Positions 30,050 to 41,490 of a DNA stretch of 64,000 bases are shown here, one piece after another. The notes below the pieces were generated by a model. That model searched no databases. It saw only the letters and a list, made by a program, of their open reading frames with translations, and was not told the origin of the DNA. A program made the position numbers and the translations under genes. The DNA lies in assembly GCA_903830985.1 (NCBI GenBank), contig CAIKVZ010000086.1, positions 1-64,000 of the forward strand. Direction: 5' to 3'. Origin of the DNA: an uncultured beta proteobacterium (GTDB lineage: Bacteria; Pseudomonadota; Gammaproteobacteria; Burkholderiales; Burkholderiaceae_C). How positions within the stretch are numbered: the stretch's first letter is position 1; each line of letters begins with the position of its first letter.

Positions 30050-32740
30050 TCAGGCCGACAACGCGTCCAGCAGTTCGGTCTCGATGGCGATCTGTTCGCG
30101 GTTGTGCTGCAGCGCCGGGCCGTCGATCAGGAATGTGTCTTCCACGCGCTCACCCAGGGTGGTGATCTTGGCCAACTGCAGGTTGATGTGGTGTGCGGCG
30201 AGCACGCGCGCCACGCTGTACAGCAGGCCGATGCGGTCGCTGGCCGAAATGCTGAGCAGCCAGCGCTGTGCCTTTTCATCCGGCGCCAGGTCGACCCGTG
30301 GCGCCACCGGGAAGCTCTTCACCCGGCGCGACACGCGGCCACGCCGCGGCGCAGGCAGGGGACCGGCCTCCTGAATGGTCTGCTCCAGGCCGGTCTCCAC
30401 CAGGTTGATGAGGTCGCGGTAGCTTTCTGGCTCGTCCGCGGTGACGACCTGAAAGGTGTCGAGCGCATAGCCGTTGTTGGCGGTGTAGACCTTGGCGTCC
30501 AGGATGCTGAATCCGGCCTGGTCAAAGTAGCCGCAAATGCGCGCAAACAAATCCGGTTGATCTGGTGTGTAGACCAGCACCTGCAGGCCTTCGCCGACGG
30601 GCGACTGGCGGGCTCGTACCGTGGCGCCCAGGCGCTGTTGCAGACGCGCTTCCGGCGCCTGCATGCCTGGGACCCGATTCGCCTCGCTGCCCCGGTTGGC
30701 ACGCCGCGTCAGCTGGCGCGCGTGCCAGGCGATGTCGGCAGCTTCGTGGCGCATGAAGTAACTCACGTCCAGCGTGTCCCACAGCGGACGGTGCGACTCG
30801 TAGGGCAGGGCGTGCAATGCCAGCAGGGACAGGGCTTCGCGCTTGCGGGCTTCGATCTCGGCGCCCGGATCCGGCGCCCGGCCGCCCAGTGTGCGCAGCG
30901 TGAGCCGGTACAGGTCTTCCAGCAGCTTGCCCTTCCAGGCGTTCCAGACCTTGGGCGAGGTGCCGCGAATGTCGGCCACGGTCAGCAGGTAGAGCGCCGT
31001 CAGGTTGCGCTCGTTGCCCACGCGTTGCGCAAAGGCGGCGATCACATCGGGGTCGCTCAGGTCTTCCTTTTGCGCGATCCGGCTCATGCTCAGGTGCTCG
31101 CGCACCAGCAGTTCGATCAGCTGCGCATCTTCCGTGCCGATGCCATGCTCCCGACAGAAGCGCCGCACCTCGACGCAGCCCAACACCGAATGGTCGCCGC
31201 CGCGCCCCTTGGCGATGTCGTGAAACAGCGCGCCGGTGTACAGCAACCAGGGCTTGTCCCAACCTGCGGCCAGCTGTGAGCAGAATGGGTACTCGTGCGC
31301 GTGCTCGGCCATGAAGAAGCGCCGCACATTGCGCAGCACCATCAGGATGTGCTGGTCCACCGTGTAGACGTGGAACAGGTCATGCTGCATCTGCCCGACG
31401 ATCTTGCGAAACACCCACAGGTAGCGCCCCAGCACCGAGGTTTGGTTCATGAGCCGCATGGCGTGGGTGATGCCGTCGTGCTGCTGCAGGATGGCCAAAA
31501 AAGTGGCCCGGTTCACCGGGTCGCGCCGAAACGCGGCTGTCATCACGCCCCTGGCGTTGAACAGGGCGCGCAGGGTGCGCGCCGACAGGCCCTTGATGCC
31601 TACGGTGGTCTCGTACAGCAGAAAAGTTTCAAGGATGGCGTGCGGCTCGCGCAGGTACAGGTCGTCGCTCGCCACCTCGATCATGCCGGCCTTGTCGCAA
31701 AAGCGCTCATTGATCGGGCTGATGGCGCGCGGTGCGTAGCTGCTCGGGTCGAGCCGCTCCTCGATGTTGAGCAGCAGGATCTGGTTCAACTGGGTCACCG
31801 CCTTCGCCGCCCAGTAATAGCGGCGCATCAGCAGTTCGCTGGCGCGCAGCGGCGCGCGGTAGCGCTCGGAAACGGTGCGCACGGTATCGGAGGAATCGGT
31901 GTAGCCAAAGCTGTTCGCCACGGCCGTCTGCAGGTCAAACACCAGGCGGTCTTCGCGCCGCTTGGCCAGCACGTGCAGGCGCGTGCGGATCAGGTTCAGC
32001 ACGGCTTCGTTGCGTTTGATCTGGCGCACTTCCAGTGGCGTGGTCAGGCCGTTGCGCGCCAACTCGTCCCAGGTTTTTCCCAGACCGGCGGCATTGGCCA
32101 CCCACAGGATCACCTGCAGGTCGCGCAAGCCGCCAGGGCTTTCCTTGCAGTTGGGCTCCAGCGCATAGGGCGTGTTTTCCTGGCGCGTGTGGCGCTGGCG
32201 CATCTCAAGTGTCTTGGCGACAAAGAAGGCATGGGCGTCCATGGCGGCGAGAAACTGCTCGCGAAACAAGGCAAACAAGGGTGCGGCGCCGGTGATGAGG
32301 CGCGATTCGAGCAGCGATGTCTGCACCGTCACGTCGTTGCCGCTCTCGGCCAGGCATTGGCTCAGCGTTCGCACGCTCGAGCCGATCTCCAGTCCGGCAT
32401 CCCAGCAACTGCCGATGAAACCTTCGATGCCTGACTTCAGGGTCGGATCATCGTCGGGCGTGACGCCGTCGGGCAACAACACCAGCACGTCGACGTCGGA
32501 ATAGGGGAAGAGTTCGCCACGTCCGTAGCCGCCCACGGCCACCAGTGCCAGTCGGGCGTCAACTGCCCTGTCGAGGCCGGCCTGCTGCCACAACTGGCTC
32601 AGGGTGGCGTCGGTGAGTTGTGCCAGTTGGCGCAGCGAGGCGCGCACGCCGCGGGTGGACGCGCCGCTGGACTGCACGGCCTGGAGCAGGTCCGCCTTCT
32701 GGCTGCGGTACTGCTCGCGCAGCGAGGGCGATGTGTTCAT
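30050..32740 (-). CDS. glnD: Bifunctional PII uridylyltransferase/uridylyl-removing enzyme
   Basis: 896 residues from the ATG at 32740 (a TTG three codons upstream is less likely). Nucleotidyltransferase motif [19 protein letters not shown] (about residues 80-98), HD hydrolase motif [17 protein letters not shown], and two C-terminal ACT domains ([20 protein letters not shown] and [20 protein letters not shown]). It senses glutamine and modifies PII, setting nitrogen control. It lies 58 bases downstream of map on the same strand, the usual arrangement in Burkholderiales. Confidence 0.95.
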   Translation of the reverse strand: MNTSPSLREQYRSQKADLLQAVQSSGASTRGVRASLRQLAQLTDATLSQLWQQAGLDRAVDARLALVAVGGYGRGELFPYSDVDVLVLLPDGVTPDDDPTLKSGIEGFIGSCWDAGLEIGSSVRTLSQCLAESGNDVTVQTSLLESRLITGAAPLFALFREQFLAAMDAHAFFVAKTLEMRQRHTRQENTPYALEPNCKESPGGLRDLQVILWVANAAGLGKTWDELARNGLTTPLEVRQIKRNEAVLNLIRTRLHVLAKRREDRLVFDLQTAVANSFGYTDSSDTVRTVSERYRAPLRASELLMRRYYWAAKAVTQLNQILLLNIEERLDPSSYAPRAISPINERFCDKAGMIEVASDDLYLREPHAILETFLLYETTVGIKGLSARTLRALFNARGVMTAAFRRDPVNRATFLAILQQHDGITHAMRLMNQTSVLGRYLWVFRKIVGQMQHDLFHVYTVDQHILMVLRNVRRFFMAEHAHEYPFCSQLAAGWDKPWLLYTGALFHDIAKGRGGDHSVLGCVEVRRFCREHGIGTEDAQLIELLVREHLSMSRIAQKEDLSDPDVIAAFAQRVGNERNLTALYLLTVADIRGTSPKVWNAWKGKLLEDLYRLTLRTLGGRAPDPGAEIEARKREALSLLALHALPYESHRPLWDTLDVSYFMRHEAADIAWHARQLTRRANRGSEANRVPGMQAPEARLQQRLGATVRARQSPVGEGLQVLVYTPDQPDLFARICGYFDQAGFSILDAKVYTANNGYALDTFQVVTADEPESYRDLINLVETGLEQTIQEAGPLPAPRRGRVSRRVKSFPVAPRVDLAPDEKAQRWLLSISASDRIGLLYSVARVLAAHHINLQLAKITTLGERVEDTFLIDGPALQHNREQIAIETELLDALSA

Positions 32741-32798
32741 GGTGCGCAATCCGGTGGACGGTGGGCGGTCGGCGTCGAGGCAGCGCCGACCAGCAAAC

Positions 32799-33602
32799 TC
32801 AGACGTGTATGAAGGCGGGAACGGGCGGGCAGCCCTCGGACAGGGTCAGCACTTCATAGCCCGTGGGCGTCACCAGGATGGTGTGTTCCCATTGTGCGGA
32901 CAGTGAGTGGTCCTTGGTGACGATGGTCCAGCCGTCGCCCAGTTCCTTGATCTCGCGCCGTCCGGCATTGAGCATGGGCTCGATGGTGAGCGTCATGCCT
33001 TCCTTCAGTTCGTCCAGCGTGCCGGGCTTGCCATAGTGCAGCACCTGCGGCTCTTCGTGGAACTTCTGGCCGATGCCATGGCCGCAAAACTCGCGCACCA
33101 CGCTCAGGCCGTGGCCTTCGGCAAATTTCTGGATGGCGTAACCGACGTCGCCCAGATGCGCGCCCGGCTTGACCTGCGCTATGCCGTGCCACAGCGCCTC
33201 ATAGGTCAGCGCACACAGGCGCTTGGCGGCGATCGACGCCTCGCCCACGACATACATGCGGCTCGAGTCGCCGTGCCAGCCATCCTTGATGACGGTGACG
33301 TCGACGTTCAGGATGTCGCCCTTCTTCAGCGGCTTGTCGTTCGGAATGCCGTGGCACACCTGATGGTTGATCGAGGTGCAGATCGATTTCGGGTAGGGGT
33401 TGCGCCCGGAAGGGTCGTAGTTCAGCGGCGCCGAGATGGCGTGCAGCACCTGCGTGGTGTAGTCCTCGGCGAGGCGGTCGAGTTCGTTCGTGGTGACGCC
33501 GGGCTTGACGAAGGGCGCCAGGTAATCCAGTACCTGTGCCGTCAGTTGCCCTGCCAGGCGCATGCCCTGGATTCCCGCTTCGTCTTTGATGGTGATGCTC
33601 AT
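32799..33602 (-). CDS. map: Type I methionine aminopeptidase
   Basis: 267 residues. Removes the initiator methionine from new proteins. The five metal ligands are visible: Asp in [18 protein letters not shown] (two), His in [15 protein letters not shown], Glu in [10 protein letters not shown] and Glu in [15 protein letters not shown]. Divergent from purL with a 145-base gap. Confidence 0.95.
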   Translation of the reverse strand: MSITIKDEAGIQGMRLAGQLTAQVLDYLAPFVKPGVTTNELDRLAEDYTTQVLHAISAPLNYDPSGRNPYPKSICTSINHQVCHGIPNDKPLKKGDILNVDVTVIKDGWHGDSSRMYVVGEASIAAKRLCALTYEALWHGIAQVKPGAHLGDVGYAIQKFAEGHGLSVVREFCGHGIGQKFHEEPQVLHYGKPGTLDELKEGMTLTIEPMLNAGRREIKELGDGWTIVTKDHSLSAQWEHTILVTPTGYEVLTLSEGCPPVPAFIHV

Positions 33603-33747
33603 AGGGTTGGATTATCCCCGAGCCGTAAAGCCCCCACAGCTAAAATCCGAAGATCGCTCCGCGCGCGCCCGCCGGCCTGCACATTTTGGCCAAACCGGCG
33701 GCCTGGCAAGTGCTTCCTTTCAACTCCCGCCCACCGAGTCCATCACC

Positions 33748-36700
33748 GTGACCCTGCACATCTCCTACTTCGAGGCCGCACCTGTTGGCATCAATGCCCT
33801 GAGCGAGTTCCGTGTCCAGCAACTGCTGCCGCGCTTGCAAGCCATTCACCCCAAGGTGCGTGCCATCGCGGCGCGCTTCGTGCACCTGGTGGCAACCGAT
33901 CAGCCGCCCACACCTGAACTGCGCCAGCAACTCGACGCCTTGCTGCATTACGGCGAGCCTTACGCGGGCCCGTCCGACGGCGAACTGCTGGTGGTGACGC
34001 CGCGCTTTGGCACGGTCTCGCCCTGGGCCTCCAAGGCCACCGACATCGCGCACAACTGTGGCCTGGCTGTGCGCCGCGTCGAGCGCATCACGGAATACCG
34101 CATCAGCCTGCAGTCGGGCATGTTGGGCAAAAACACGCTGAACGATGAGCAGCGCCGGCAAATGGCCGCGCTGTTGCACGACCGCATGACGGAGAGCGTG
34201 ATGCACGAACGCGTACAGGCGCAGGGCCTGTTCACCGAACTGCAGGCCGCCCCGCTCGAGCAGGTAGACGTGCTGCACGGTGGCACGGCCGCGCTGGCGA
34301 AAGCCAACACCCAGTTCGGTCTGGCGCTGGCCGCCGACGAGATCGAGTACCTGGCGACGGCGTTCCAGAACCTGGGGCGCAACCCCACGGACGTGGAACT
34401 GATGATGTTTGCCCAGGCCAACAGCGAGCACTGCCGGCACAAGATCTTCAACGCCCAGTTCACCATCGACGGTGTCACGCAAGACAGGACACTGTTCGGC
34501 ATGATCCGGCACACGCACCAGACGAATCCGCAGCACATGATCGTGGCCTATTCGGACAATGCCTCGGTGATGGAAGGTGCGCAGGTGCAACGCTTTACCG
34601 CCAAATCGGCCCATGCCGACAGCGCACCCAGCTACCAAAAAGAGAGCGCCCTGAGTCACGTTCTGATGAAGGTGGAAACGCACAACCATCCCACGGCGAT
34701 CTCGCCTTTTCCAGGAGCGTCCACCGGCGCTGGCGGCGAGATCCGCGACGAGGGCGCGACGGGACGCGGCTCCAAACCCAAGGCCGGCCTGACCGGCTTC
34801 ACCGTCTCCAAAATCAATGGGGGTCAGATTCCAATTAATTCGCTTGATTCAAAAAATCAAAACAATTGGAATCTGACCCCCTTTAACGACAAGCCGGCGC
34901 ACATCGCCAGCCCCTTGCAGATCATGATCGAGGGGCCGCTGGGCGGCGCGGCGTTCAACAACGAGTTCGGGCGCCCCAACTTGCTGGGCTATTTCCGTGA
35001 ATACGAGCAGTTGATTGCGTCGGACGTGGACAGCGTGCGCCGCGGTTACCACAAGCCCATCATGATCGCCGGCGGTCTGGGCACCATCGACGCGACGCAG
35101 ACACACAAGATCGAGTTCCCTGCCGGCAGCCTGCTGATCCAGCTGGGCGGGCCCGGCATGCGCATCGGCATGGGCGGCAGTGCGGCGAGTTCGCTGGCCA
35201 CGGGCGACAACGCGGCCGAGCTGGATTTCGATTCGGTGCAGCGCGGCAACCCCGAGATGGAGCGGCGCGCGCAGGAGGTCATCAATCATTGCTGGACCCT
35301 GCTGGCCGACAACCCCATCCTGGCGATCCACGACGTGGGTGCGGGGGGACTCAGCAACGCCTTCCCCGAACTGACGAACGACGCGGGGCGTGGCGCGCGT
35401 TTCGATCTGCGCGCCGTGCCGCTGGAAGAGTCGGGTCTGGCGCCCAAGGAAATCTGGTGCAACGAAAGCCAGGAGCGCTACGTGCTGGCCATCGCGCCCG
35501 AATCGCTGGAACTCTTCAAGTCGTTCTGCGAGCGCGAGCGCTGTCCGTTTGCCGTGGTTGGCGTGGCCACCGAGGAGCGGCAACTTGTGCTGGCCGATGC
35601 GGATGCGGCCGCACCCGTCGATATGCCCATGAATGTGCTTCTCGGCAAGCCGCCCAAGATGCACCGCGACGTGAAGACCGTGACGCGTCAGTTTGCGCCA
35701 ATTGACCTGAGTGGCGTAGAGCTCAAGACCGCAGCCATCCAGGTGCTGTCCAGCCCCACCGTCGCCAGCAAGCGCTTCCTCATTACCATCGGCGACCGCA
35801 CCGTGGGCGGCCTCACGCACCGCGATCAGATGGTCGGACCCTGGCAGGTGCCGGTGGCCGACTGCGCCGTGACGCTGGCCGACTACCAGGGCTTCGCCGG
35901 CGAGGCCATGGCCATGGGCGAGCGCACGCCGCTGGCCAGCCTGAACGCTGCTGCCTCGGGGCGCATGGCCGTGGCCGAAGCCATCACCAATCTGCTGGCA
36001 GCGCCCATGGAGCTGTCGCGCGTCAAGCTCTCAGCCAACTGGATGGCGGCCTGCGGCGAGCCGGGTGAAGACGCCGCACTGTTCGAGACCGTCAAGGCCG
36101 TGGGCCTGGAACTGTGCCCGGCCCTGGGCATCTCCATCCCGGTGGGCAAGGATTCGCTGTCCATGCGCACGCAGTGGGTGGATCCGGTCAGCGCCGAGGC
36201 CAAGAAGGTCACTTCGCCAGTGTCGCTCATCGTCACGGCCTTTGCCACGCTGGCCGACGTGCGCGGCACGCTCACGCCCCAACTGAATGCCGAAGAAGAC
36301 ACGACCCTGGTGCTGATCGACCTGGGTCACGGCAAGAACCGCATGGGTGCCAGCATGCTGGCCCAGGTGATGGAGCAGGCCGGCGGCGAAGTGCCCGACC
36401 TGGACGCTGCGCAGGACCTGATCAGCTTGGTGAACGCCGTGACCGCGTTGCGCGCCCAGGGCCGCATCCTGGCCTACCACGACCGCAGCGACGGCGGGCT
36501 GTTCGCCACCGTGTGCGAAATGGCCTTTGCCGGCCAGGTGGGTGTGACACTGAATGTCGATCTGCTCGTGACAGAGGGCGACGGCGTGAGCGACAGCCGC
36601 ATGGACGTGGGCGACAGCAAGAACTGGGCAGGGCAGGTGGGCGCCAGGCGTGAGGAACTGACGCTGAAAGCCCTGTTCAACGAGGAACTCGGTGTCGTGC

Positions 36701-37803
36701 TGCAGGTGCGCACCTCCGAGCGCAACGCCGTGATGCAGACGCTGCGCGAACAGGGCTTAAGCGCGCACAGCCACTTTGTCGGCAAGACACGGCCTGCCAG
36801 TTCAGCCATCGACTCCGGCAAGGGCGAAGTCCAGGTCTGGCGCGACGCCAAGTGCCAGTACAGTGCGACCCTGTCGGACCTGCAGCAGGTATGGGACGCC
36901 TTCAGCTGGAAGATCTGCCAGCAGCGCGACAACCCGGCCTGCGCCGACGCGGAACACGCCTCGGTTGGCGACCCGCTCAATCCCGGCCTGCACCAGCACC
37001 TCACGTTCGAGGCTGTTCAGGCGCCGGCGCTGCTGCTGTCGCGTCCCCGTGTGGCGATCCTGCGCGAGCAGGGTGTGAACTCGCAGATCGAGATGGCCTA
37101 CGCCTTTCACGCGGCGGGCTTTGACGCCGTCGACGTGCACATGACCGATCTGCAGTCCGGGCGCGCCCGGCTGGCCGATTTCAGCGGCATCGTCGCCTGC
37201 GGCGGCTTTAGCTACGGCGACACCCTGGGCGCCGGCATTGGCTGGGCGCGCTCCATCACCTTCAATCCGGCTCTTGCCGAGCAGTTCCGCGCCTTCTTCG
37301 CGCGTCCCGACACCTTCGGCCTGGGCGTGTGCAATGGCTGCCAGATGTTCGCCGAACTGGCCGACATCATCCCTGGTGCCGAGCACTGGCCGCGCTTCAC
37401 CACCAACCAGAGCGAGCGCTTCGAGGCGCGGTTCTCCATGGTGGAAGTGCTCGAGTCGAACAGCCTGTTCCTGCAAGGCATGGCCGGCAGCCGCCTGCCG
37501 ATCACCGTGGCGCACGGCGAGGGCTTTGCCAACTTCGCGCACCGCGGCGATGCAAGCAAAGCCATTGCTGCGATGCGCTTCGTAGACAACTTCGGCCGCG
37601 CCACGACCGACTATCCGTTCAACCCCAACGGCAGCCCGGGCGGCCTTACCGCAGTCACCACGGCCGACGGCCGCTTCACCGCCATGATGCCGCACCCCGA
37701 GCGCGTGTTTCGCAACATCCAGATGAGCTGGAGCGCGGGTCCTGTGAATGACTTCAGCCCCTGGATGCAGCTCTGGCACAACGCGCGCAAATGGGTGGGT
37801 TGA
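33748..37803 (+). CDS. purL: Phosphoribosylformylglycinamidine synthase (single-chain)
   Basis: 1,351 residues from a GTG at 33748; longer frames run into the divergent map gene and do not match the family N-terminus ([20 protein letters not shown]). Converts FGAR and glutamine to FGAM in purine synthesis. Domains in order: N-terminal PurS-like, linker, two synthetase halves ([46 protein letters not shown]) and a C-terminal class I glutaminase (Cys in [15 protein letters not shown]; His/Glu in [10 protein letters not shown]). Oddity: a 63-base palindromic repeat (34819-34881) lies in frame after the conserved GLTGFTVSK segment and replaces or interrupts a loop that normally leads to the [15 protein letters not shown] region. 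Confidence 0.95.
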   Translation: MTLHISYFEAAPVGINALSEFRVQQLLPRLQAIHPKVRAIAARFVHLVATDQPPTPELRQQLDALLHYGEPYAGPSDGELLVVTPRFGTVSPWASKATDIAHNCGLAVRRVERITEYRISLQSGMLGKNTLNDEQRRQMAALLHDRMTESVMHERVQAQGLFTELQAAPLEQVDVLHGGTAALAKANTQFGLALAADEIEYLATAFQNLGRNPTDVELMMFAQANSEHCRHKIFNAQFTIDGVTQDRTLFGMIRHTHQTNPQHMIVAYSDNASVMEGAQVQRFTAKSAHADSAPSYQKESALSHVLMKVETHNHPTAISPFPGASTGAGGEIRDEGATGRGSKPKAGLTGFTVSKINGGQIPINSLDSKNQNNWNLTPFNDKPAHIASPLQIMIEGPLGGAAFNNEFGRPNLLGYFREYEQLIASDVDSVRRGYHKPIMIAGGLGTIDATQTHKIEFPAGSLLIQLGGPGMRIGMGGSAASSLATGDNAAELDFDSVQRGNPEMERRAQEVINHCWTLLADNPILAIHDVGAGGLSNAFPELTNDAGRGARFDLRAVPLEESGLAPKEIWCNESQERYVLAIAPESLELFKSFCERERCPFAVVGVATEERQLVLADADAAAPVDMPMNVLLGKPPKMHRDVKTVTRQFAPIDLSGVELKTAAIQVLSSPTVASKRFLITIGDRTVGGLTHRDQMVGPWQVPVADCAVTLADYQGFAGEAMAMGERTPLASLNAAASGRMAVAEAITNLLAAPMELSRVKLSANWMAACGEPGEDAALFETVKAVGLELCPALGISIPVGKDSLSMRTQWVDPVSAEAKKVTSPVSLIVTAFATLADVRGTLTPQLNAEEDTTLVLIDLGHGKNRMGASMLAQVMEQAGGEVPDLDAAQDLISLVNAVTALRAQGRILAYHDRSDGGLFATVCEMAFAGQVGVTLNVDLLVTEGDGVSDSRMDVGDSKNWAGQVGARREELTLKALFNEELGVVLQVRTSERNAVMQTLREQGLSAHSHFVGKTRPASSAIDSGKGEVQVWRDAKCQYSATLSDLQQVWDAFSWKICQQRDNPACADAEHASVGDPLNPGLHQHLTFEAVQAPALLLSRPRVAILREQGVNSQIEMAYAFHAAGFDAVDVHMTDLQSGRARLADFSGIVACGGFSYGDTLGAGIGWARSITFNPALAEQFRAFFARPDTFGLGVCNGCQMFAELADIIPGAEHWPRFTTNQSERFEARFSMVEVLESNSLFLQGMAGSRLPITVAHGEGFANFAHRGDASKAIAAMRFVDNFGRATTDYPFNPNGSPGGLTAVTTADGRFTAMMPHPERVFRNIQMSWSAGPVNDFSPWMQLWHNARKWVG
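34819..34881. repeat. REP-like palindrome inserted in frame in purL
   Basis: Perfect 18-base inverted repeat: GGGGGTCAGATTCCAATT (34819-34836) and its complement (34864-34881), separated by 27 bases that contain a smaller stem (TTGATT/AATCAA). Total length is 63 bases, exactly 21 codons, so the purL frame continues through it as [20 protein letters not shown]. The AT-rich centre contrasts with the GC-rich gene. The GGGGTCAGA head resembles REP sequences spread by REP-associated tyrosine transposases; no such gene is in the window. Confidence 0.88.
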
Positions 37804-38417
37804 TGGGCGGTCTGCGCCTGCCCTGCGAGGCTTTGGCAAACCAGATTGATTTCCGCCGACTCAGCGACATTGCCGGCATCACGGTGGACCTGCGTTACGC
37901 CGGCATCGACAACTTCGTCGGACGCGATCTCTACGGCGATCTGGACTGCGCCTGGCTGCACCGTGAAGCCGCAGCCGGGCTGGAAGACGGCGTCGCGTGG
38001 CTCCGTGAGAAGCATCCGGACCTGCGACTGCTGGTGCTTGACGCGCTGCGCCCGCACCGCGTGCAGGTACAACTGTGGCAGCACCTGGAAGGCACGGAGC
38101 TACGCCAGTACTTGGCCGACCCGGCGCGCGGCTCCATCCATTCCTTCGGCATGGCGGTGGACGTGACACTGCTCGATGCGCAGGGTCTTGAGTTGGATAT
38201 GGGAACGGGTTTTGACGACCTGTCGGTGCTGTCTCACCCAGACATGGAGGACCTGCACCTGGCTCAGGGGCGCCTCAGCCCCTTGCAGTTGGCCAATCGC
38301 ATCATCCTGCGAACGGCGATGACCGAGCACGGCTTTCACGGCATCCACAGCGAATGGTGGCACTTCGATTTCGGCGACAAGGAACGGGTGCGGCAAAGCT
38401 ATCTGCGCATCGAATAA
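37803..38417 (+). CDS. VanX/DdpX-like D-alanyl-D-alanine dipeptidase
   Basis: 204 residues; the ATG at 37803 overlaps the purL stop (TGATG). M15 family zinc peptidase with all expected ligands: SIHSFGMAVDVTLL (His and Asp) and the catalytic Glu with the third His in HSEWWHFDFGDK. The VLDALRPHRVQVQLW segment carries the conserved arginine of the VanX family. No signal peptide is seen, so it is probably cytoplasmic and splits D-Ala-D-Ala. Without van genes nearby, cell-wall peptide recycling is more likely than vancomycin resistance; the murein-turnover genes further on support that. Confidence 0.85.
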   Translation: MGGLRLPCEALANQIDFRRLSDIAGITVDLRYAGIDNFVGRDLYGDLDCAWLHREAAAGLEDGVAWLREKHPDLRLLVLDALRPHRVQVQLWQHLEGTELRQYLADPARGSIHSFGMAVDVTLLDAQGLELDMGTGFDDLSVLSHPDMEDLHLAQGRLSPLQLANRIILRTAMTEHGFHGIHSEWWHFDFGDKERVRQSYLRIE

Positions 38418-38421
38418 ACGT

Positions 38422-38456
38422 AAAAAAGCCCTCTGACAGCATCACTGTCAGAGGGC
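38422..38456 (-). terminator. Intrinsic terminator of the TonB-dependent receptor gene
   Basis: A perfect 12-base stem (GCCCTCTGACAG and complement, loop of five) followed on the minus strand by six T residues. It lies 30 bases past the receptor stop. On the plus strand there is no T-tract, so the signal mainly serves the receptor gene, though the stem could also slow transcription from purL. Confidence 0.88.
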
Positions 38457-38485
38457 CTGGACTCAGGCTGTTCACCTGAGCCGGA

Positions 38486-41359
38486 TCACTTGAACTTGTA
38501 GCTGGCCAGCAGGGACAGCGAGCGACCGCGAGGATCGGCCACGCGGGGATCCCATGAACTTCCGGCACCGGTATTGGTGTCGTAAGTGATGGCGAAAGGC
38601 GGGTTCTTGTCGAACAGGTTCTTCACTCCTACCGTGATGCCCAGATCCTTGAAGCCTGTGTAGGTAACGCTGGCGTTGTACAAGGTGTAGGCCGCGACGT
38701 TGGGATTCCAGTCGGCCGGAATGAAGGTCGTTCCCACGGCACCGATCACATTTTGCTTGTAGCCGCTGCTGTATTGCTGCGTCAGTGTTGCCACCCAGTC
38801 GCCACGCGCATAGGTGCCGGTGAGGGAATGCTTCCAGCGCAGGCCGGGGTCGGTGAGCGGATTGAACTGGCCGATTTCGCTGGGGCCGAACGGTGCGCTG
38901 GCGATCACGCGCGATTTCTTCTCCAGCAGATAAGTGCCTTCGAGCGCCACGCCCCATTTGGCCTCACCGAATTTTCCGGTGGCGCTGGCGTTGATGTCCA
39001 CACCCGAGGTGACGGTCTCGCCGGCGTTGATCCAGCGCGTGTCGATCTGCACGATATTGCCGGCCGCATCGCGGATGAAGTTCTGCGGGAACAGCGTGTA
39101 GTTGGCCAACAGGGTCGGAACGCTCGTGGCCTGAATGGTCCCGGTCTTGTTGATGGTCCACCAGTCGGCGCCGATGCTGGTGGTGCTGGACGGTGCCCAG
39201 ATGAAGCCCACGGTTCCCTGCTTGCTCTTCTCGGGCTGCAGCGCCGGGTTGCCGCCAAACAAGGTGTTGAACACGATGGCTTCGCAGCCAGGCTTGGTGA
39301 TGTCAACCTTGAGCGTTGCACACTTTGCCGGATCCACCGTCGTCGTACCGCCCGGGGCTTCGGTGACGCCGAAGAACTGCTGCTTGAAGTCGGGCACGCG
39401 GAAACCGGTGTTGTAGGAGCCGCGCAGCAGGAACTGCTCCACCGGTGCGAAACGGAAGGAGACCTTGGGGTTGGTGGTTCCGCCAAAACCTGTGTAGTCG
39501 TCGTGGCGCACGGCCAGCGTGGCTTCCAGTTGCTTGGTGATGGGCACCAGCACTTCGGTGAACACGGCCTTGATGTCGCGCTTCACGGCGCTCATGGTAT
39601 TGACGCTGTCAAAGGCTGCGTTCGGAATGCCCAGCTGAATCACAACGTCGGTGGCATTGCCGTTGAATGCGAACTTTTCCGTGCGCAGGTCCACGCCCAC
39701 GGCCGCCATGACGTCGCCCGCGGGCAGCTTGAACAAGGGGCCGCTGGCAGTGGCGTCAGCCTGGCTCAGGGTGTACTTGCCGCCATACAGCTTGGTACCC
39801 TGCGCGGATGCAGCCGCCAGCCCGGCCATCGCGGCTGCGGTCTGGCTCTGACCGGCTGGCAGGAATGGGTTCAGCACACCGGTGTTGATCAGTGCCGCAA
39901 AAGGCACGCCGAAGTAATAGCCGCCGCCTAGCACGGAGCTGGAGTCGCTGCTCGCGGTGGAGATGCCGGCACGGTAGTCCCAACCGGTCAGCCACGGCAT
40001 TGGACCATCGGCTCCGATCAGGAAACGCGAGGTGTCGCTGCTGGTGTCGTACTGGCGTGATCCGCAGGGGATGCAGCGCCACTTGAAGGAAAACGGTTTG
40101 CCGGCGTAGGTCGGGCCAGCGAGTTGCGGGAAGGCTGCGATCAGCTGAGCCGCCACGGCGGCATAGGATGCACCCGTGCTCGGGTAGGCCAGGTTGTACA
40201 GCGGATTGGGTATGACAAAGGGTGCAGTGCCCACGGTGGCCGTCGAGGAACTGCTGATCTGCTGCGCCGAGAAGGTCTTGGCCGAACTGACCTGAGCCCC
40301 GGTGAATTCAGCAAAAATCTGGTGCTCGCCCAGCGCCATCGTCCCGCGCGCGACGAGGTTGGTGTTGTTCTGCGGCTGCTGCAGTGCGGCGGCAGTGGCG
40401 GTGTCAAAGGCGCAGGCGTACTTGTTGCCCGGCGCACCCCAGAGCAGGTAGTCGTAGGCGCCCATGCCGGCCACGGAGTCGCAGCCGGCGCCGCCAGGCA
40501 GGTTCAGCGGATTGACGTAGCGGTAGGTCTGCGTTCCTCCGCCGGGAAGGGTTGGTCCGGTAGTGGTCTTGTTGGTCAGGCCGCTGGACAGGCTGGAGAT
40601 GCCGGTCACCGTGGCATAGGGTGCACCCGTGGTGTCGGGCGACAGGCCGCGGCTGGACTGGAACAGGTTAACGAAATCGCGCTGGTTGCCGCGCAGCGCC
40701 TGGCTCTCGCTGTGGCCCAGCGAAAACAGCACGTTGTACTTGTCTTTTTCCAGGTCGCCGAAACCACCCGTCAAGCTGACCCGGCTGATGTTGCCGCCAC
40801 CGTGCTCGGTGACGTCGGTGAAGGCCTCCATCTGGACGCCCTTGTAGTTCTTCTTCAGGATGAAGTTGATGACGCCGCCGATGGCATCCGTGCCGTAAAT
40901 GGCGGAAGCGCCGTCCTTCAAGATTTCAACGCGTTCCAGCGCTGCCATGGGGATCTGATTCAGGTCCACCACGCCGCCGTTCAGGCCGTGCGCCGCGAGC
41001 CGGCGTCCGTTGAGCAGCACCAAGGTGTTGTTCGAGCCCTGGCCGCGCAGGTTCGCTGCCGACAGGCCGTTGCTGCCGCGTCCCGAGCCATTGGCCACGT
41101 CGGTATTGCTGGCCAGGTTGTCCATGCCATTGCCGTTGCCGGTGATGGAGCTCATCAGCTGCTCGGCCGTGACGATACCCTGCTTCTTCATGTCGTCAGC
41201 CGTGATGATCTGCACCGGCAATGCGCCTTCCTTGGCGATGCGCTTGATCGAGCTGCCGGTGATTTCCACGCGCTGCAGGGTGTTGTCGACGCTCTGGGCT
41301 GCAACGCAGCTGGCGAATCCGGCAAGTGCCAGGCACTGCGATATTTGCTTCAATTTCAC
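38486..41359 (-). CDS. TonB-dependent outer-membrane receptor, substrate unknown
   Basis: 957 residues from a GTG at 41359 with an excellent ribosome site (GAGGAG, six bases away). Signal peptide KQISQCLALAGFASCVAAQ, then TonB box-like LQRVEITGSSIKRI, a plug domain (PVQIITADDMKKQGIVTAEQ, LVLLNGRRLA, AALERVEILKDGASAIYGTD) and a large beta-barrel ending SLLASYKFK. The RVEITGS...GTDAIGGVINF pattern is that of large receptors common in Xanthomonas-like and betaproteobacterial genomes, many of which import carbohydrates or peptides. It is next to murein-turnover genes, so a cell-wall fragment is a possible cargo, by context only. It is followed by a terminator. Confidence 0.9.
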   Translation of the reverse strand: MKLKQISQCLALAGFASCVAAQSVDNTLQRVEITGSSIKRIAKEGALPVQIITADDMKKQGIVTAEQLMSSITGNGNGMDNLASNTDVANGSGRGSNGLSAANLRGQGSNNTLVLLNGRRLAAHGLNGGVVDLNQIPMAALERVEILKDGASAIYGTDAIGGVINFILKKNYKGVQMEAFTDVTEHGGGNISRVSLTGGFGDLEKDKYNVLFSLGHSESQALRGNQRDFVNLFQSSRGLSPDTTGAPYATVTGISSLSSGLTNKTTTGPTLPGGGTQTYRYVNPLNLPGGAGCDSVAGMGAYDYLLWGAPGNKYACAFDTATAAALQQPQNNTNLVARGTMALGEHQIFAEFTGAQVSSAKTFSAQQISSSSTATVGTAPFVIPNPLYNLAYPSTGASYAAVAAQLIAAFPQLAGPTYAGKPFSFKWRCIPCGSRQYDTSSDTSRFLIGADGPMPWLTGWDYRAGISTASSDSSSVLGGGYYFGVPFAALINTGVLNPFLPAGQSQTAAAMAGLAAASAQGTKLYGGKYTLSQADATASGPLFKLPAGDVMAAVGVDLRTEKFAFNGNATDVVIQLGIPNAAFDSVNTMSAVKRDIKAVFTEVLVPITKQLEATLAVRHDDYTGFGGTTNPKVSFRFAPVEQFLLRGSYNTGFRVPDFKQQFFGVTEAPGGTTTVDPAKCATLKVDITKPGCEAIVFNTLFGGNPALQPEKSKQGTVGFIWAPSSTTSIGADWWTINKTGTIQATSVPTLLANYTLFPQNFIRDAAGNIVQIDTRWINAGETVTSGVDINASATGKFGEAKWGVALEGTYLLEKKSRVIASAPFGPSEIGQFNPLTDPGLRWKHSLTGTYARGDWVATLTQQYSSGYKQNVIGAVGTTFIPADWNPNVAAYTLYNASVTYTGFKDLGITVGVKNLFDKNPPFAITYDTNTGAGSSWDPRVADPRGRSLSLLASYKFK

Positions 41360-41490
41360 GTAAAACTCCTCGAATGTTGATGTTCTCACTTTACTCAACT
41401 ACACGGTGCCGACACCTAGGGGAAGCACTTGATCGACGCCATATCATCGAATACGGTGTGAATATTCTGTGAAAGCGTTGTTTTCGAGCC

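Noticed and set aside
37803..38417. Vancomycin-resistance (vanX) gene
   Set aside because: The dipeptidase has VanX motifs, but there are no vanH, vanA-type ligase or vanRS genes, and the host is Gram-negative, so wall-peptide recycling is the better reading.
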